A DNA stretch of 64,000 nt from Chimonanthus salicifolius. Its lineage: Eukaryota; Streptophyta; Magnoliopsida; Laurales; Calycanthaceae. The stretch lies in assembly GCA_013350335.1 (NCBI GenBank), contig CM023541.1, positions 38,680,739 to 38,744,738 of the forward strand, in the 5' to 3' direction. Both the position numbers and the translations under genes were made by a program. Below, in pieces: positions 23,772 to 35,697 of the stretch. Position 1 is the first letter of the stretch. Every line of letters starts with the position of its first letter. The notes beneath the pieces were generated by a model. It saw only the letters and a program-made list of their open reading frames with translations. It was not told the origin of the DNA and did no database searches.

Positions 23772-24440
23772 AAGAAGAAGAAGAAAAGAAGAAGTAAATA
23801 CCTTTTATGAAAAGTCTAAGAAGAGATGGGTGCTTGGGCAGGGAAGACCAAATGGTAGATGCTAGTTTTCTCTTATAATCAGTAAATGCAAAGGATCAGA
23901 AAGGACGATGTAAGGTAGTACGCTTCTTGGGAAAAAAGTGTTAAAGAAATGGTGGGATGGGATAATTTAAAAAAAAAGGTGCATCTAGTCACGGACGAAG
24001 ATGAACAAATACATGTGCATGTGTGTGTTTTAAACATAAAAAGTGTGGGATCAATAAGAAGATGTGAAGGCTGTGGGGTGGCTGGGCACTAAAGAGGTGC
24101 TTTAAATTTTTATTTATTTTTTGATCAGTGATGGTAAATATGATTTTGAAATCCATACTAGAAATGAAAATTTGATTACTTTTTACGTAGATTTCTTTTT
24201 GTTATATGTAGATAGATGGATGGCATTGTGCTGTTTTATTTATTTTCAATTTTAAGTTTATTTTATTTTGAGTGGATTTAAAATTGCAAATAATAGAATC
24301 CACCGCGTTGATTTGATTGGCAAGAATATTTTGAACAATTGAGTCAATGTGTTAGGATCGAATTAGCCAGAAATATTATTCTGATTCTGGTTTGGAACCA
24401 ACCACACTAATATTGAGAGATTGGGTAAAACAGCATACTG
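23491..24440. other. Copy A-specific stretch between DnaJ flank and LINE
   Basis: This ~950-base stretch has no counterpart in copy B, where the DnaJ flank runs straight into LINE coding sequence. It contains a (TA)n tract (about 23710-23769) and GAAGAAG repeats. No gene, LTR or terminal inverted repeat was recognised. Confidence 0.6.
23710..23769. repeat. (TA)n microsatellite, ~60 bp
   Basis: Continuous TA dinucleotides preceded by CTCTCTCTTA and followed by GAAGAAGAAG. Confidence 0.97.
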
Positions 24441-26358
24441 TTCTCTTTTTAGGACACACGAAACAAAAACTTGGACTCTTGGTGGTGCAGCCCCCTCCCA
24501 AATTGATTTGGTAATCTTTTTGTCATTAGAGAGTTGACTTTGAGCTAGGTTCACTATAGCTTTGACCGAGAAACTTCTATAGGAGTCACCTGACCAGATC
24601 ATTTCGTCCTCTTCTGACACCATGAGTGGGAATTCCCCCCAAAAGAATCAAGAGACTGTTTAGGCTTTCCTCTTCGAAGGATCTCAACCTTCCAACTTAA
24701 CAAAGTCTTGGACTTGGGCATTGGCATCCCGCAAGATTCTAAAAAGTCTTGGAAAAGTTTCTTTGAGAGCCCTCTCCCCTAACCACAGGTCTTTCCAAAA
24801 AAGGGTTCTATTGCCTTTTCCAGCCAAGAATCTAATGTTCTGTCTAAATAAACTGCCTACCAGGCCCACCCTCGAACCTTCCACCAAGCTTTGACTATTG
24901 GGGAACGTAAATTTTCTACTTTTTTGCTAAGGAACCAACCACCAGAATCCTCAACTCCATATCTGGCCAACAAGACTTTGACCCACAGTGCATCCTTCTC
25001 TGTACCGAACCTCCATGCCCATTTACATAAAAAAGCTTGATTCTTGAGCTATATAGAAATCATGCCTAGTCCTCCCTTGGGTTTAGGTTTTTTAAACTTC
25101 CGACCAAGCCACTAAGTATACCTTCCTTTTTCGCCTCCTTATATCCCCATAAGAACTTCCTAAAGAGTTGCTCTAGTTTCCTTGCGACGCCCTTAGGCAA
25201 TTGGAAAAGAGAAAGGTAATACGTTGGCAGGTTCAATAGGACCGCCTTGATGAGGGTAACCCTACGTCCCGACAATAGAAATTTCCTCTCCCAACCCGCC
25301 AATCTTCATTCTACCCTTTCTATAACTGGAGTCCAAAAACGATTAAGTCTAGGATTCCCGCCAACAAGGGAGACCTAAATAGATGAAGGACAGTTTCCCC
25401 TTGCCACACCCAATGCTTTCAGCAATGTCCCTTAGACGATCTTCCACCATTTCTATTCCTATGAGAGAGCTCTTCCCTGAATTTATCCTAAGGCCTGACA
25501 CCATTTCGAAGCACCTTAGAATTGCCTTATACCCCAGAAGTTCATGTCTAGTAGGCTCGCAGAAAAATAGTGTGTCATCGGCGAACTGCAAATGGGTGAT
25601 GGTTGGTCTATTAGAAGCCGACTTAAAGCCTTTAACGATTCCCAACTCTCTTGCTGCTTCTACCAACTTGTTCAAACTTTCTTCCACTAGAGTGAAGATG
25701 AAGGGAGATAAGGGGTCTCCCTGTTTTAACCCTTTATTTGCCTGAATCGGGATGTCGGGGACCGTTGACTAGAATGGAATAAGAAGTATCTTCAATGCAG
25801 GCTTTCATCCATTTGCAACATAAGTCCCCAAAGCCCATTCTCTCAAACTTGTATCCCACAAAGACCAGACTACAGAATGATATGCCTTCTCTAAGTCAAT
25901 TTTGAAGAGGATACCTGGTTTCTGTCTCTTTGACTAATGTGGATCAACTCATTGGCAACAAGGACTCCATTTAGAATTTGTCTATCTTCTACAAATGCTC
26001 CCTGAGATTCTCCAATAATCTCTGATAAGACTTTTTTCAACCTTTCTATTAACACTTTTGCAAGGAGCTTATATACACTTCCCGAAAGACTGATTGGTCG
26101 TTAATGGGGCAAGCTTTCGGGACCCTCTCTTTTGGGGACTAGGGTAATGAAGGAATTTTTCAAATTTTTATTAATGATACCATCATGATGGAATGCTTTG
26201 AATACCCTAAGAACATTTGGGCAAACTGTCTCCCAACAAGCCTTAAAGAATGAGAAGTTAAACCCATCTGGACCTAGTGCTTTGTCTCCACCCAACCCAT
26301 CCAAAGCCTCCTTGATTTCATCTATTGAAAACTCCTTTTCCAACCAGCTTACACTTTC
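24441..26358 (-). pseudogene. LINE reverse transcriptase and C-terminal region (copy A), broken
   Basis: Pieces in three frames read, from the 5' end: FSIDEIKEALDGLGGDKALGPDGFNF (fingers), FADDTLFF with the two catalytic Asp near 25574-25582, LPTYYLSLFQLPKGVARK (thumb), NRTLFWKDLWLGE, and the start of the zinc-binding region (KSIWEGAAPPRVQVFV). This is the standard order for plant L1 ORF2. Stops and frameshifts separate the pieces. Confidence 0.9.
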
Positions 26359-27239
26359 TAATGTAGCGGGAGCGGGGATAAAAATCAACTTAAGTCAATT
26401 CCGGCTCTTATCGAGACTCACAAATATTAAATGGTTCACACGTGTGAAAACAACTTAAAAGGGGCAAATGACTGGCACGTGGGAGACTTAATTTCAGGGC
26501 TGGCTTAGGGTATTTTCGAATGGAAGAAGGGGAAAGAACTGAAAGGGGAAAAGGGAGGCAGCGGAAGAAACAGAGACTTGCGGCGGAAGTGGAAGAAGAA
26601 GAAGAGAGATCGAAGGGGAGGAGAAGAAGAAGATAAAGGGATCGAAGTACCTTGTTTATGGATGGAAGGTGAAGCTGAAAAAAGGAGATCAAAGGTGCGG
26701 AAGCAGAACTGTAGCAGCTTTGCAACGAAGCAGGACTGTAGCAGCAGAAGCAGAAGGCTTGCAGCGAGGCAGAGAAATGCAGGGATAATGCCCAGCAGTG
26801 ATGGAGTTCTCCCTTGGGATTAAGCCCAAGAGTTGTTGAAGACGACGCTGGATGTGGCCAGCCAGAAACGAACCTGCAGCAGAGGCAGAGAGATAGAACA
26901 GTCTTGTCTTTCGACCGATTCAATATTTTCGAAAAATAAGGTGTATCTTTTCTCCACCTCTTGTATCTTATTTATAACCTAAACAACCGACTATTACATA
27001 GACCTAAAAACGAGTTTGGAACTTTCCAAACTTTACATAAGACTTCTAATACTACTCAAACTCTTAAACCAAATAGGAAAGCAACACTTAACCCAAATAG
27101 GATTAACATACGAAAATAAAATAAAATAAAAATAGCAATTTAAAAATATTAAAATATGAATTAGGCATGTGGGCTCAGCGTCTTGTCGACCCGACGTGAG
27201 TACGTCTTCAAGAATTTATCGGCCACTTGTTCTACATCA
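26359..27239. mobile_element. Solo LTR, 881 bp, inserted in the LINE
   Basis: The segment starts TAATGTAG and ends CTACATCA, which fits LTR ends TGATGTAG/CTACATCA with one change. It is flanked by CTTTC (26354-26358) and TTTTC (27240-27244), a 5-base target duplication with one mismatch. Copy B has the uninterrupted site ACACTTTCGTTAC with a single CTTTC at 60510-60514. No internal coding region remains, so it is a solo LTR. Its family was not identified and orientation is uncertain. Confidence 0.78.
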
Positions 27240-27244
27240 TTTTC

Positions 27245-27960
27245 GTTACTAATCCTCCTAAAGAGAATCCCATCTAAGGTAGGTTGATAGCATCTTGATG
27301 GGGTCAGACTGTTGAAAGCTTATGAAAAGGAGAGCTAAATTCATTAGGTACTTGGGCTAGTGGGACACCAGACACGGGAATCAGCAAATGCAGTACACAA
27401 GGCACATGGGGAACACGCCCAAAAGAAGAGGGGAGAAGGTGATGGGAGGGAGAGAGGTCAAGGAGCAATAGTACCCGGTCAAAGCTGAAGAAGGGCGGAG
27501 CACCAACTAGCTTGATGAAGAGATGTTGAGTCGACTAAAGCTAGTTCAGAAGAGCCTCCCTCGGATCCTAGAAGTTGGAATAATCTGTAGATGAGGATCC
27601 CCAGACTCCAAGCTGGGATGGGGATGGAGAGGTGGAGAACATGAGGAGTCCATGAGAAGATAAATAACGCCGTGGTATGCTCCAAGGAGGAAGAGAAGAT
27701 CCTCGAGAAGGGGGAAACAACTGTTGTAAGTCCCATACCTCCCAAAAGAGAACCTCCATCAAGTCTGATATCAAAAACTAGTAGAGGAGCTTCTGGAAAA
27801 GATTTGCGGACTGGGACAAAAGAATAAAAAACTAACATATCTGGAAAACAAGCCATGTGGATGATGCAGGAAGGGGTTAGAATAGTAGTAAAAGGAAAAA
27901 GGAGAGAGAATACCGTGGTCCGGCGCCAGCGAGGAGACACCACAAGGAGGGAGGGCGGGA
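27245..27960. other. Unassigned sequence within the LINE
   Basis: LINE coding resemblance is lost between the linker end (about 27960) and the reverse transcriptase start (26358). The left part matches 60515-60926 in copy B, so it predates the large duplication. A minus-strand frame of ~200 codons here (27479-28078) has no recognisable domain apart from overlapping the LINE linker. It may be an old insertion. Confidence 0.45.
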
Positions 27961-28079
27961 GACTAAGCAGGAAGGGAGGGACGAGGCAGCGAAAGTTCAG
28001 GAGGAGATCGAAAGATGGCCGCAAAATGGTCCCTGATTGCCTTTCGAATTCCTGATTTGTCTCCAATTCATCTACCATC

Positions 28080-29140
28080 CAAGAAAATTGACCTAACTAT
28101 ATTAGCAGCTTTTCTGACGTTAGCACACCTATGGAAGAATTTAGAGTTCTTATCCCCTTCCTTCAGCCACAACATCCACGACCATTGTTGTCATTCTATC
28201 TCTTCCATTCTTAAGCACTCCCAAAGAGTGGCCTTGCTTATTCTTTTGGCCGCCAGTTCTTTTTCATCTAAGTCCGTCTCCTTTTCTAAATTGTTCCATC
28301 CATCTAACTCCTTAAAGTTGCCTCTTTACTTTCTTTTACCGGTCCTCCTACATATTCAACCCATTCCTTGATTTTTTATTTAAGGAGAATGAGTTTCTTT
28401 GAAAGGATGAAACCCCCCACCCCTGGATTTTAAAACTCTTCCACCATTCCTTAACAAGTCCCACAAATTTAGGATTCTCCAACCAAATATTGAATGGACT
28501 GAAAAGTTTTACCTAATTAGAATTGGGGAAGAGAAGATCCCAATTTGAAGATGTAAGGAACCTATCAAGCCTGCTCATGGAACATCTAGCTTGACCATTG
28601 CTCCAAGTGAATCTACCACCAATGAGTGGGAGGTCGGTCAATTCGTTTTTTACAATAAAATCTGAGAAATCCTCCATACTTCTAGTATAAGAATGCCCCC
28701 TTTCCTTTCTGATGGAAATCGAACTGAATTGAAGTCTCCACCCAAGCACCATACAAAAAAAACTCCTACTATGAATCAAATCCAGCTTGAACCAGAATTC
28801 CTCCCTTTCCCATCCACATTGGGGCCATAGACATTAGTGAAGCAAGCTTCCATCCCCTCTTCTGTCAACAAGCCTTTAACTGATATAGATTTATCATCAC
28901 ATCATCTTGAGGTAGCCTTGAAAATTGTGGGGTTCCAAATTGTGAGCAAACCCTCCCCTACCCCCGATGGTTTGCTAAACCATTGTGCCTCCTGAATACC
29001 CCAAAGCTCCCTTATGATGGAAGGAGACAACTCTTCCTTTTTTGTTTCTTGGAGCATTAATACATCGATCCTATTTTTCCTTATTAGAGCCTTTTTCCCG
29101 GATATCAATTCCCCTAACTTTCCATGTAATGACCTTCATT
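28080..29140 (-). pseudogene. LINE ORF2 start: endonuclease and linker (copy A), broken
   Basis: On the minus strand ORF2 begins near 29140 with MKVITWKVRG. It continues with IDVLMLQETK (catalytic Glu), TNVYGPN, LGGDFNSVRFPSERKG and GGRFTWSNGQARCSMSRLDRFL. These are the marks of an apurinic-type endonuclease of the exonuclease/endonuclease/phosphatase family, which nicks the target to prime reverse transcription. Then comes the linker with WLKEGDKNSKFFHR. Frame changes occur at about 28780-28900. Copy B lost 27715-29277 of this by a deletion. Confidence 0.85.
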
Positions 29141-29399
29141 AAGCAACTTGACAATCCCCTTTGCTCTTCCTGGGTATTTTTGTCTTCTTTTATAGACTTT
29201 GAAAACTGGTTTTCTACGAAATCTGAGTAAAGAACTTCGGCCCAAAAACATGTCCATGCCTTTAATACGCCTGGGGGCCGAGAAGAACTGGAGGCTGATC
29301 GATCCAAGTCTTCCAACATGCTGAGATGCTGATGAGCCAGAGGGGAACTCTCGAAATTAACTCCCATGACACTGCTGATTCTGAGGATTTCCAACCCAT

Positions 29400-31367
29400 T
29401 TGTCTCTGAGTACTCTTTTTCTTTTAGCTCATGTAATAATTTGTTTTTTTTTTTTTTCTGAATTTTACAGGAGACCCTTTTCTTTTTCCATTTCTGAATC
29501 TTTTTTTTTTTCCACCGTCTTTTTCATCATTTTTTTTTATTTTACAAGTTCTTCATGAAAGAGATGGTGAATGGCTACTCCCAGAATTTCCTATTCACTA
29601 ATTTCATGTGTTCTGCTCTGGTCCCCAACAACCATATTTGCCACCCTGTTCTCGCTGTGCTCTAGCTTCTCTAAATCCCCAACGAAAGAAATGGGAAAAA
29701 GACCTTGCTCCTCTGGATTAGACAGAGAGTTTAATTGTTTATCTGGGCCAACTGACTGGGCCTGACCATCTTGCTCAAGGTTCAAATTAGGCATGGCTGG
29801 GCTAAGGAGAGCGGGGCTAGAATTTGACTCGTCAAACACCAAGAGGTTTTGAGTAGGGCCTGGGCCTGGACCAACCCGATAAATAGGCTCTAGTCAGAGC
29901 CTTTTCCAACCTTTTAATCTTCTTATCCTTCTCCCTCATTATTTGAATGCAATTCTCTGATAGGTGCGATGCAACTTTCCTCTCCACGCGGCTCCTCCCA
30001 TTCGTTGCATCTTATTTCCCCTCTGTTTCTCCTGCAATTGCACCAGCTTTCTTGAAATCTGGAAAGGTTGCGTGCTTGACATGTGTCTTGGACCTCCTCG
30101 AAGAACCGGAAGGCTTCAGTGGACGAAGGGTTCGCCGCGATTCCATCGGCGGGAAGGAGAACTGCTCCGATGATGGCTGCGAATGGCATTCAGGTGTGGA
30201 TTTTGCTCCTGGAGGTTCCGCCGTTGCCACGACTAGAATCTGATACACTTTTCCCCCAAAGTTCACTGATACCTTTGGAGGAAGATTATCAGCCACTCCG
30301 ATTTCAAGCAGAAGCTCTAGGGTTGAGCAAGTCTATTCAGATTCCTCTGATCTATTTCCACCACCTTACCAAGTCTATTACCAAAAGCCCTAATAGCTGA
30401 TTCCGTCCAGCCTTCCAAGGGGGTAACCCCAGCACTGGACCCAGATTCTTCTGGTATGCGAAAATAGGTCAGGCAAACCATCTCGCAAGGATTCTGAGAT
30501 GCCCCACCTGTGCTTCTGCTCCGAGAAACTTTGCAACTCTGTCTTCAGAGCTGAAACCCACCAAAAAATAGTTGTCCCCAATTTGACCAAGTAAGTGGTC
30601 GATGAAGCCTTTTTGGGACAACTGGGCTGAAATCTTTGCTGGAGAAGATCTTTCAATCGAAGAGACAACTATCGCCTTAGACAACCATCCACTCATCTCC
30701 CCCTCTTTTAGGGAACAAACCATTACATCGAAGAAGCACCCTCGAGGTTAGCTGAAGGCCCCCCCCCCTCTTCTCACTCCCCAAGTTTAGAAGAGTCCTT
30801 CTTTGAGTTGGTAACCACTTCCACCCATTTGCGAGGTCCTAGAGAAGGATTGGGCTTCCCAGAGTTGAAGGATGCTCGAGTGGGTCGAGGAGGTTTCAGA
30901 ATCGAAGGCTTCTTGCTTAACTCAGAGCCAGATCTGAGAGTCTCACCTCTTTGGAACAAGGTTGGATTTACCTGCAAACGCCTCCCTACTAGGTAATGAC
31001 CGTTTAGTTCTCGACTAGCTTTCTTTGTTGATGCCCCATTGTTCATCCTCATTAATGCAAAAGGTGCGAGCTGCTGCGTTTTTCTTTGGAATGAAAGTAT
31101 CCTGCACTGCTCCCCACCGAGAGAACCCCACCGAGGGAAGATCTCACGAAGCCAGCCAGTGGAGATGGACTCTTGTAGGTTCCCAATGAACAGTGTGATG
31201 GAATGAGGCTCCCCACGTTGCCGGAATCTCTTTCTCCTCGCTTGCTGCCATCCTTCCTCGTCTGCCGTCTGCTTTCGCCCCTCCTGGTTTCCTCTCTGGC
31301 TGCCGAAAGATTTGTGAGTGTCCTCTCCCATCTCGCACTCTCGCTCTCTGGTGACGCTCTCTCCCAT
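29400..31367 (-). pseudogene. LINE ORF1 with RRM and DUF4283-like region (copy A), broken
   Basis: The start ATG is at 31367 on the minus strand (MGESVTREREC). An RNA recognition motif follows with LFIGNLQESI as RNP2; the RNP1 part is scrambled by a frameshift but is legible in copy B. Next is a basic linker (KPPRPTRASFNSGKPNPSLG), then at about 30720-30390 a DUF4283-like part (GFIDHLLGQIGDNYFLVGF, IWVQCWGYPL). The C-terminal part (about 29990-29400) is weakly conserved. Such ORF1 proteins bind the LINE RNA. Confidence 0.78.
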
Positions 31368-31378
31368 CTCGCTCCTTT

Positions 31379-31439
31379 GACTAAAGCTTCTATGTCATAT
31401 TTCAATCCTCTTTTCAACCATCGATAATCTAAGATTTCC
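31379..31439 (-). mobile_element. Gypsy remnant, C-terminal piece between LINE and solo LTR
   Basis: The minus strand reads LDYRWLKRGLKYDIEALVK, the start of a C-terminal chromodomain-like segment of a gypsy polyprotein. The rest of that polyprotein continues at 34247 beyond the solo LTR. Confidence 0.7.
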
Positions 31440-34241
31440 TGTAATAACCCAACCAAAATTAGCGTATAATTATGTGATTAATTATAGTTGATTGTGTTTC
31501 GTGCCAGTTAATCTGAGAGATTAACAAATGGGCTTTGTATAGAGTCAGAGTTGACTCGACCCGAGTTCATAGTCTATGGATCCAACTCGTTAGTGTAGTG
31601 GGAAAGTTGAAATTTTCTAAACTTTCTCCTGTTGAGACTCTTAAAATAATCTGTATTTGGAAAATAAATTATTTGAGGTGTTTAAATTCTCAATTTTCAC
31701 TCATTAACTTAGTTTTAAAATTCTAAGTCTAAAGAATTTTCCCGGCTGACATTTTGATGTGTAGAAGTGTGGATTTTGTTTTAAAATGTTAATTTTAAAT
31801 ATTTGAAAGTATTAAAATAGTTTTATAAAAAAAAAAAGAGGTTTATTTTATTTAATCAAATTATGGTGTTATGTAGTTTTAGCTTATTATTACAAACTAT
31901 AGAAGTATATAATTTAGTTTATTTTTAAGAAGATAAGAAGGGAATTAATAAGCTAGTAACTAGGCTAAGTGGGAGAGAGAAAAGAAAAGGAAAAAAAAAA
32001 AAAACGACCCACCGACATAGTGGATTTTGACTTAAAAGAAAAGAAGCAGATGAAGATGTAGAAAGAAAAGAAAAGAAAAAAATCATCAAAGGGTCTCTCA
32101 CCCTCCACCGATCCCTCTCTTTTTCCCCTTTTCACCTTCATCTTCTTTCTTCTTCAACCGATCCTCTCTTCCCTTTTTTCTTTTACTTCTTTTATTCCTC
32201 CTCTCTTCTTCTTCTTCCAACTGTTCCTACGGCAATAGTGTTCGGGTTTGGGGGGTTTTTGCCGGGCTTTCAAACTTCATCATTTCTCGGTGGATTTCGA
32301 CGATTAAGGTATAGAAATCTATCTATTCGAATTTTTAGTAGCTCCAGGACTGTTTTTTTTTTGGTTTGAAATGGGTTGATTTTGGGCTTCATTTTTGGAT
32401 TTTTAGAATTTAGAGAAAATGCCCCTTTTCTTTTAAATTTTAAGTAACACCTTAAGAAGTGATTTTTTTTACTAAGACCTTTATGTTGCAATTTTAAACT
32501 ATGATTTAGTTTATGGTGGATCTCAAGATTTGGTTTAAGTAAAATGAAATTAAGTAAGGGGATTTAATTAATGATTTAATATTTTAATTTTAGTGTGTAT
32601 TTTGATTATTTAAAAGCACAGCTAAATTAATTAGTTTTAAGTGAATTGTTTTAGTTTTAATAATATTTGAATTCTAAATTCCCAATTAAGTTTTAATGTT
32701 AATTTAGCATATATGGTTAGTTTGAACCATTTTAAATATTTTTTTTTTCATAGTTTTAATAATTATTGTACAATTTGGTTGATTCATTTTCGTATGGGTT
32801 TTGATTCCATCTTTTCATAGTAAAGAGATTACACCATCTATGATGTTTTTATTTTATCATTTTAGTGAGCATTGATAGCTTATTTATGAGCAAACTTTTG
32901 AAAATATTTTTTTTGTGTTTATTATGTTATTTGATGATTATATGCCTGGATTTCAAAGATGATCTGATTCCATGAGAAATTTTATGGCATTGTTATCAAG
33001 TTGGTGGTTTTAAATGCAAAAGTTCTACATCAATGATGTAAATTTTTTTTTTTGTTTCAAAATTTAGTAGGGTTTTATTATTAAATATGAAATAAGACCA
33101 ACTTGGAGTATTTAAATTAAACCTCCACTATTTTCTTGTCAATTTCGTCAGTCGGGTCATCTTAGGTTATATATAGTGTCTAACTCCGTCAATTATCCAA
33201 TTGGAAGAGTGGACCGGCTCTCTTTCTCTCCTTCACGCAAATCGAGAAACCCACGTAACGTTGTCGATCAAAGTGAGGAGACTCAACTGTGACTTATTTG
33301 CATGTGCATGTGTGTATGTTTTATGTAATGTTCATATATACATGATATATGTTATGATTGGAATATGTGGAATATGCAGGTGATTATCTGTATATATCTA
33401 TGAATGTCCCTATGCTAACGTGGTTGTGCAGGTGTTGAGAATATGATTACTCTGGGTTGATAAGCCTGGATTTTATACCAGTGAATGGTAATTATGTATT
33501 TTTCCATGTATATGAAATTTTGTTTATGGGGTATGTTAAACATATATACTCACACACTTGTTAAATGGGTCGAGCTCTTGCAAGATGCTGCATTCTGTCT
33601 GCCTTGACTTAATGCATTTGAGGATAAGTGGGATTCCTCGACAGGGTTGAGTGGGATACCCTGGGCCTATACAGTTGAGGTTGAGTGGGATACCTCAAGG
33701 AGTTGAGTGGGATACCCCAGTGAGTCAAAAAAAGAATGATATACATTAGGAATTGAAATAAAAGAAAAATTGCTATATGTTCTGTTTTTTATTTTAACTG
33801 CATTGTAGACTTTAATTCTCTATCACATGCTATATCTATGATATTTTGAGTTCTCTTCAATGGGGTAGAAGCTCACGTGTACCTCAATGCAGGATAAGGT
33901 CTGGAGGCAGCGGAGGACCCCTCCTGCAATGACCTAAGCTGTGGAACTTTTGAATTCCAATAAGTTGTTTTGGAGTACAATTTACTTAGATGACTTAATA
34001 TGTAATTATTATCTAAGTTTACCAGTCTGGGATCTAGACTTGTATGTGTATAATTATGTTGTGAACTGTTATGTGTATATAAGTACCTTATGTGATAGTT
34101 TAGATTTTATGAACACGTGTGGTCTCTTCATGGGCATAGGCAGACCAGAGGTCATGGACATGTTGAGTTTTGGGATTTGTTTTTTTAAAAAAAAAAAATT
34201 TAGTCTCATTCCGAGCCCACATATCGGGTCGGGGCGTGACA
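31440..34241 (+). mobile_element. Solo LTR of a second chromovirus-like family, 2802 bp
   Basis: It starts TGTAATAACCC and ends CGGGTCGGGGCGTGACA, like the Tekay-type LTRs in this window but otherwise distinct. It is flanked by perfect 5-base duplications TTTCC (31435-31439 and 34242-34246). The copy B site at about 63103-63115 reads AGATTTCCTCTGG with one TTTCC, an undisturbed target. No internal region or second LTR is present. A short direct repeat GTTGAGTGGGATACC occurs several times at about 33645-33720. The frames inside are not genes. Confidence 0.93.
33601..33722 (+). repeat. Short direct repeats GAGTGGGATACC in the solo LTR
   Basis: Variants of TTGAGTGGGATACC recur four times, with a further weaker copy (AAGTGGGATTCC), spaced roughly 20-30 bases. 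Such arrays are common in regulatory parts of LTRs. Confidence 0.7.
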
Positions 34242-34246
34242 TTTCC

Positions 34247-35560
34247 TCTGGTTCAGGTTGATCTTATGCTACCCCACTTAATGGTGGTAATTCGTGAGTA
34301 ATTTTATCTGTAGGTCCCACCTTCGGCTTTAGCAATGATCCATGATACATGGGATGGAGTTAACTACTAGTCGTAATACTGAGCCGATAAGCCACTGGCC
34401 CTACTGTTTCCAAAACCTTTGAAGGACCGAAATATCGATTAGTCAGTTTTTTATGGGCTCGCCGGAATATTGGATTCTGCCGGCATGGCTGAAGCTTGAG
34501 ATAAACCATCTTTGATGGACAGATTTGAGTTCCCGATGATGCATGGCAGCTTGTTTCATTCGGTTCTGCATCTTACAAAATTTTTCTTTTAGCTGACGTA
34601 AAATTCGGTCATGAGTTTGGAGATCGCTATCAACTTCTGCTACAGTGGTTGACTCTTGTGAATAATTGATTAGCTTCAAGGAAGCCTGACCATACAATGC
34701 TTGGAACGGTGTCATACCTACTGACTGGTGTGGTACATGGTGTTGTACCAATGATCGGCCCATGGAAAGAGATGAGCCCATTGTTTGGGTTTTTGACTTG
34801 CGAAGCATCAGAGATACATTTCCACACATCGGTTGATTACTTGCATTTGACCATCCGTTGGTAATGGTACGTGGAACCCATTTTTGAGGACGTTCCCTGC
34901 AAGTTACGTACTCCTGTTAGAATCTATTGATGAATGTTCAGACATTATCACTTATAATGCATCGTGACATACTGTGTAATTGGATAATTTTCATCACAAA
35001 TACTTAAGCTGTTTTTTGGTAGTGCTAGAATTATTTCCAACCGAAGTTGGAAGGTTGTCAATAAAATCAAGAGAGATGTCTTCCCACACCTGTTCTGGAA
35101 TTAGAAGAGGTTGCAGCAACATATGTCACATGCAACAGCGTATTCTTTCACATCTTTTCACGTCGCTGGCCAATAGAAATTTACAAGTGTGTAGCACTTC
35201 TGAATGTCCTCCCATTGGTGTATCAGAAGTTCTTTTGAGTATGAGAGCCTTGAGGTTTGACTGGGGCTGAGTATCCTGGCAGTGAACTCAGATTCTTGGT
35301 CACGTAGTGGTGGAGATTCTGCAAGTAACTATCTCCTTGATTTTTCTTTAATAGATCTTTTAAAACTGAGAATTGGGGATAGGAAATGGCAAACATTTCT
35401 CCTTGCCTGATTCAACACGACAATGCATCCACAACAGAGTTTTCCCATGGGGTTTCTAGACTATCTCATAGTCAAATCCCAAGAGTTTGAAGACCCAGTT
35501 CTGTCACTCCGGTTTGGTTATTCGCTGTTCCAATAGATGTTTGAGAGAGACTGTTGATCT
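34247..35560 (-). mobile_element. Gypsy retrotransposon remnant: integrase C-terminal half (copy A)
   Basis: Minus-strand pieces read QSVGMTPFQALYGQ and LRQLKEKFCKMQNRMKQ, typical of the region after the gypsy integrase core, then VGPVAYRLSI and HELPPLSGV before the chromodomain-like end. The coding sequence is broken by stops. The 5' part toward 35560 has only weak matches to the integrase region. The element is a different, older gypsy family from the one at 3507, and the LINE inserted in it. Copy B has the same remnant at 63067-64000. Confidence 0.8.
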
Positions 35561-35570
35561 GTCAGTATTT

Positions 35571-35697
35571 TTTTTTTCGATTAACGTGTGAGAAATTCAG
35601 ACACAGTCTTATTAAAACCCCTACGGATGAGCCTTTGAACCTGCAACCTCTCGTTTCCTGAGTCAGGAGACAACCCGTTGAGCTACATCCATATGAG
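35571..35697 (-). mobile_element. tRNA-derived SINE, ~127 bp
   Basis: On the minus strand the sequence has a box A (TAGCTCAACGGG) and 30-odd bases later a box B (GGTTCAAAGGC), the RNA polymerase III promoter of tRNA-derived SINEs. It ends in an A tract (T run on the plus strand at 35571-35577). The flanks TGATCTGTCAGTATTT (35555-35570) and TGATCTGTGTGTATTT (35698-35713) agree at 14 of 16 bases and are the target duplication. The body is short for a plant SINE. A true tRNA gene is excluded because no cloverleaf 3' half follows. Confidence 0.82.

Larger units (their letters stand above)
24441..31378 (-). mobile_element. Degenerate L1-type LINE, copy A (RRM-containing ORF1)
   Basis: The element runs on the minus strand: ORF1 at 31367 down to about 29400, endonuclease at about 29140-28513, linker at about 28340-27960, reverse transcriptase at 26388-25349, and thumb plus zinc-binding region to 24441. 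The 5' end lies inside a gypsy element's C-terminal coding sequence. The 3' end, including RNase H and poly-A, is missing. A solo LTR (26359-27239) and unassigned sequence (27245-27960) interrupt it between linker and reverse transcriptase. Many stops and frameshifts make it inactive. ORF1 with an RNA recognition motif is known from the BNR-type L1 sub-clade of plants. Copy B carries the same insertion at 58268-63066. Confidence 0.88.

Noticed and set aside
26408..26923. 171-codon minus-strand frame
   Set aside because: It lies wholly inside the solo LTR 26359-27239, has low-complexity Leu/Ser composition and no family resemblance.
27479..28078. 199-codon minus-strand frame
   Set aside because: Only its first part overlaps the LINE linker, in another frame; the rest has no recognisable features and copy B does not keep it.
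28015..28371. Plus-strand frame of 118 codons
   Set aside because: Antisense of the LINE linker between endonuclease and reverse transcriptase.
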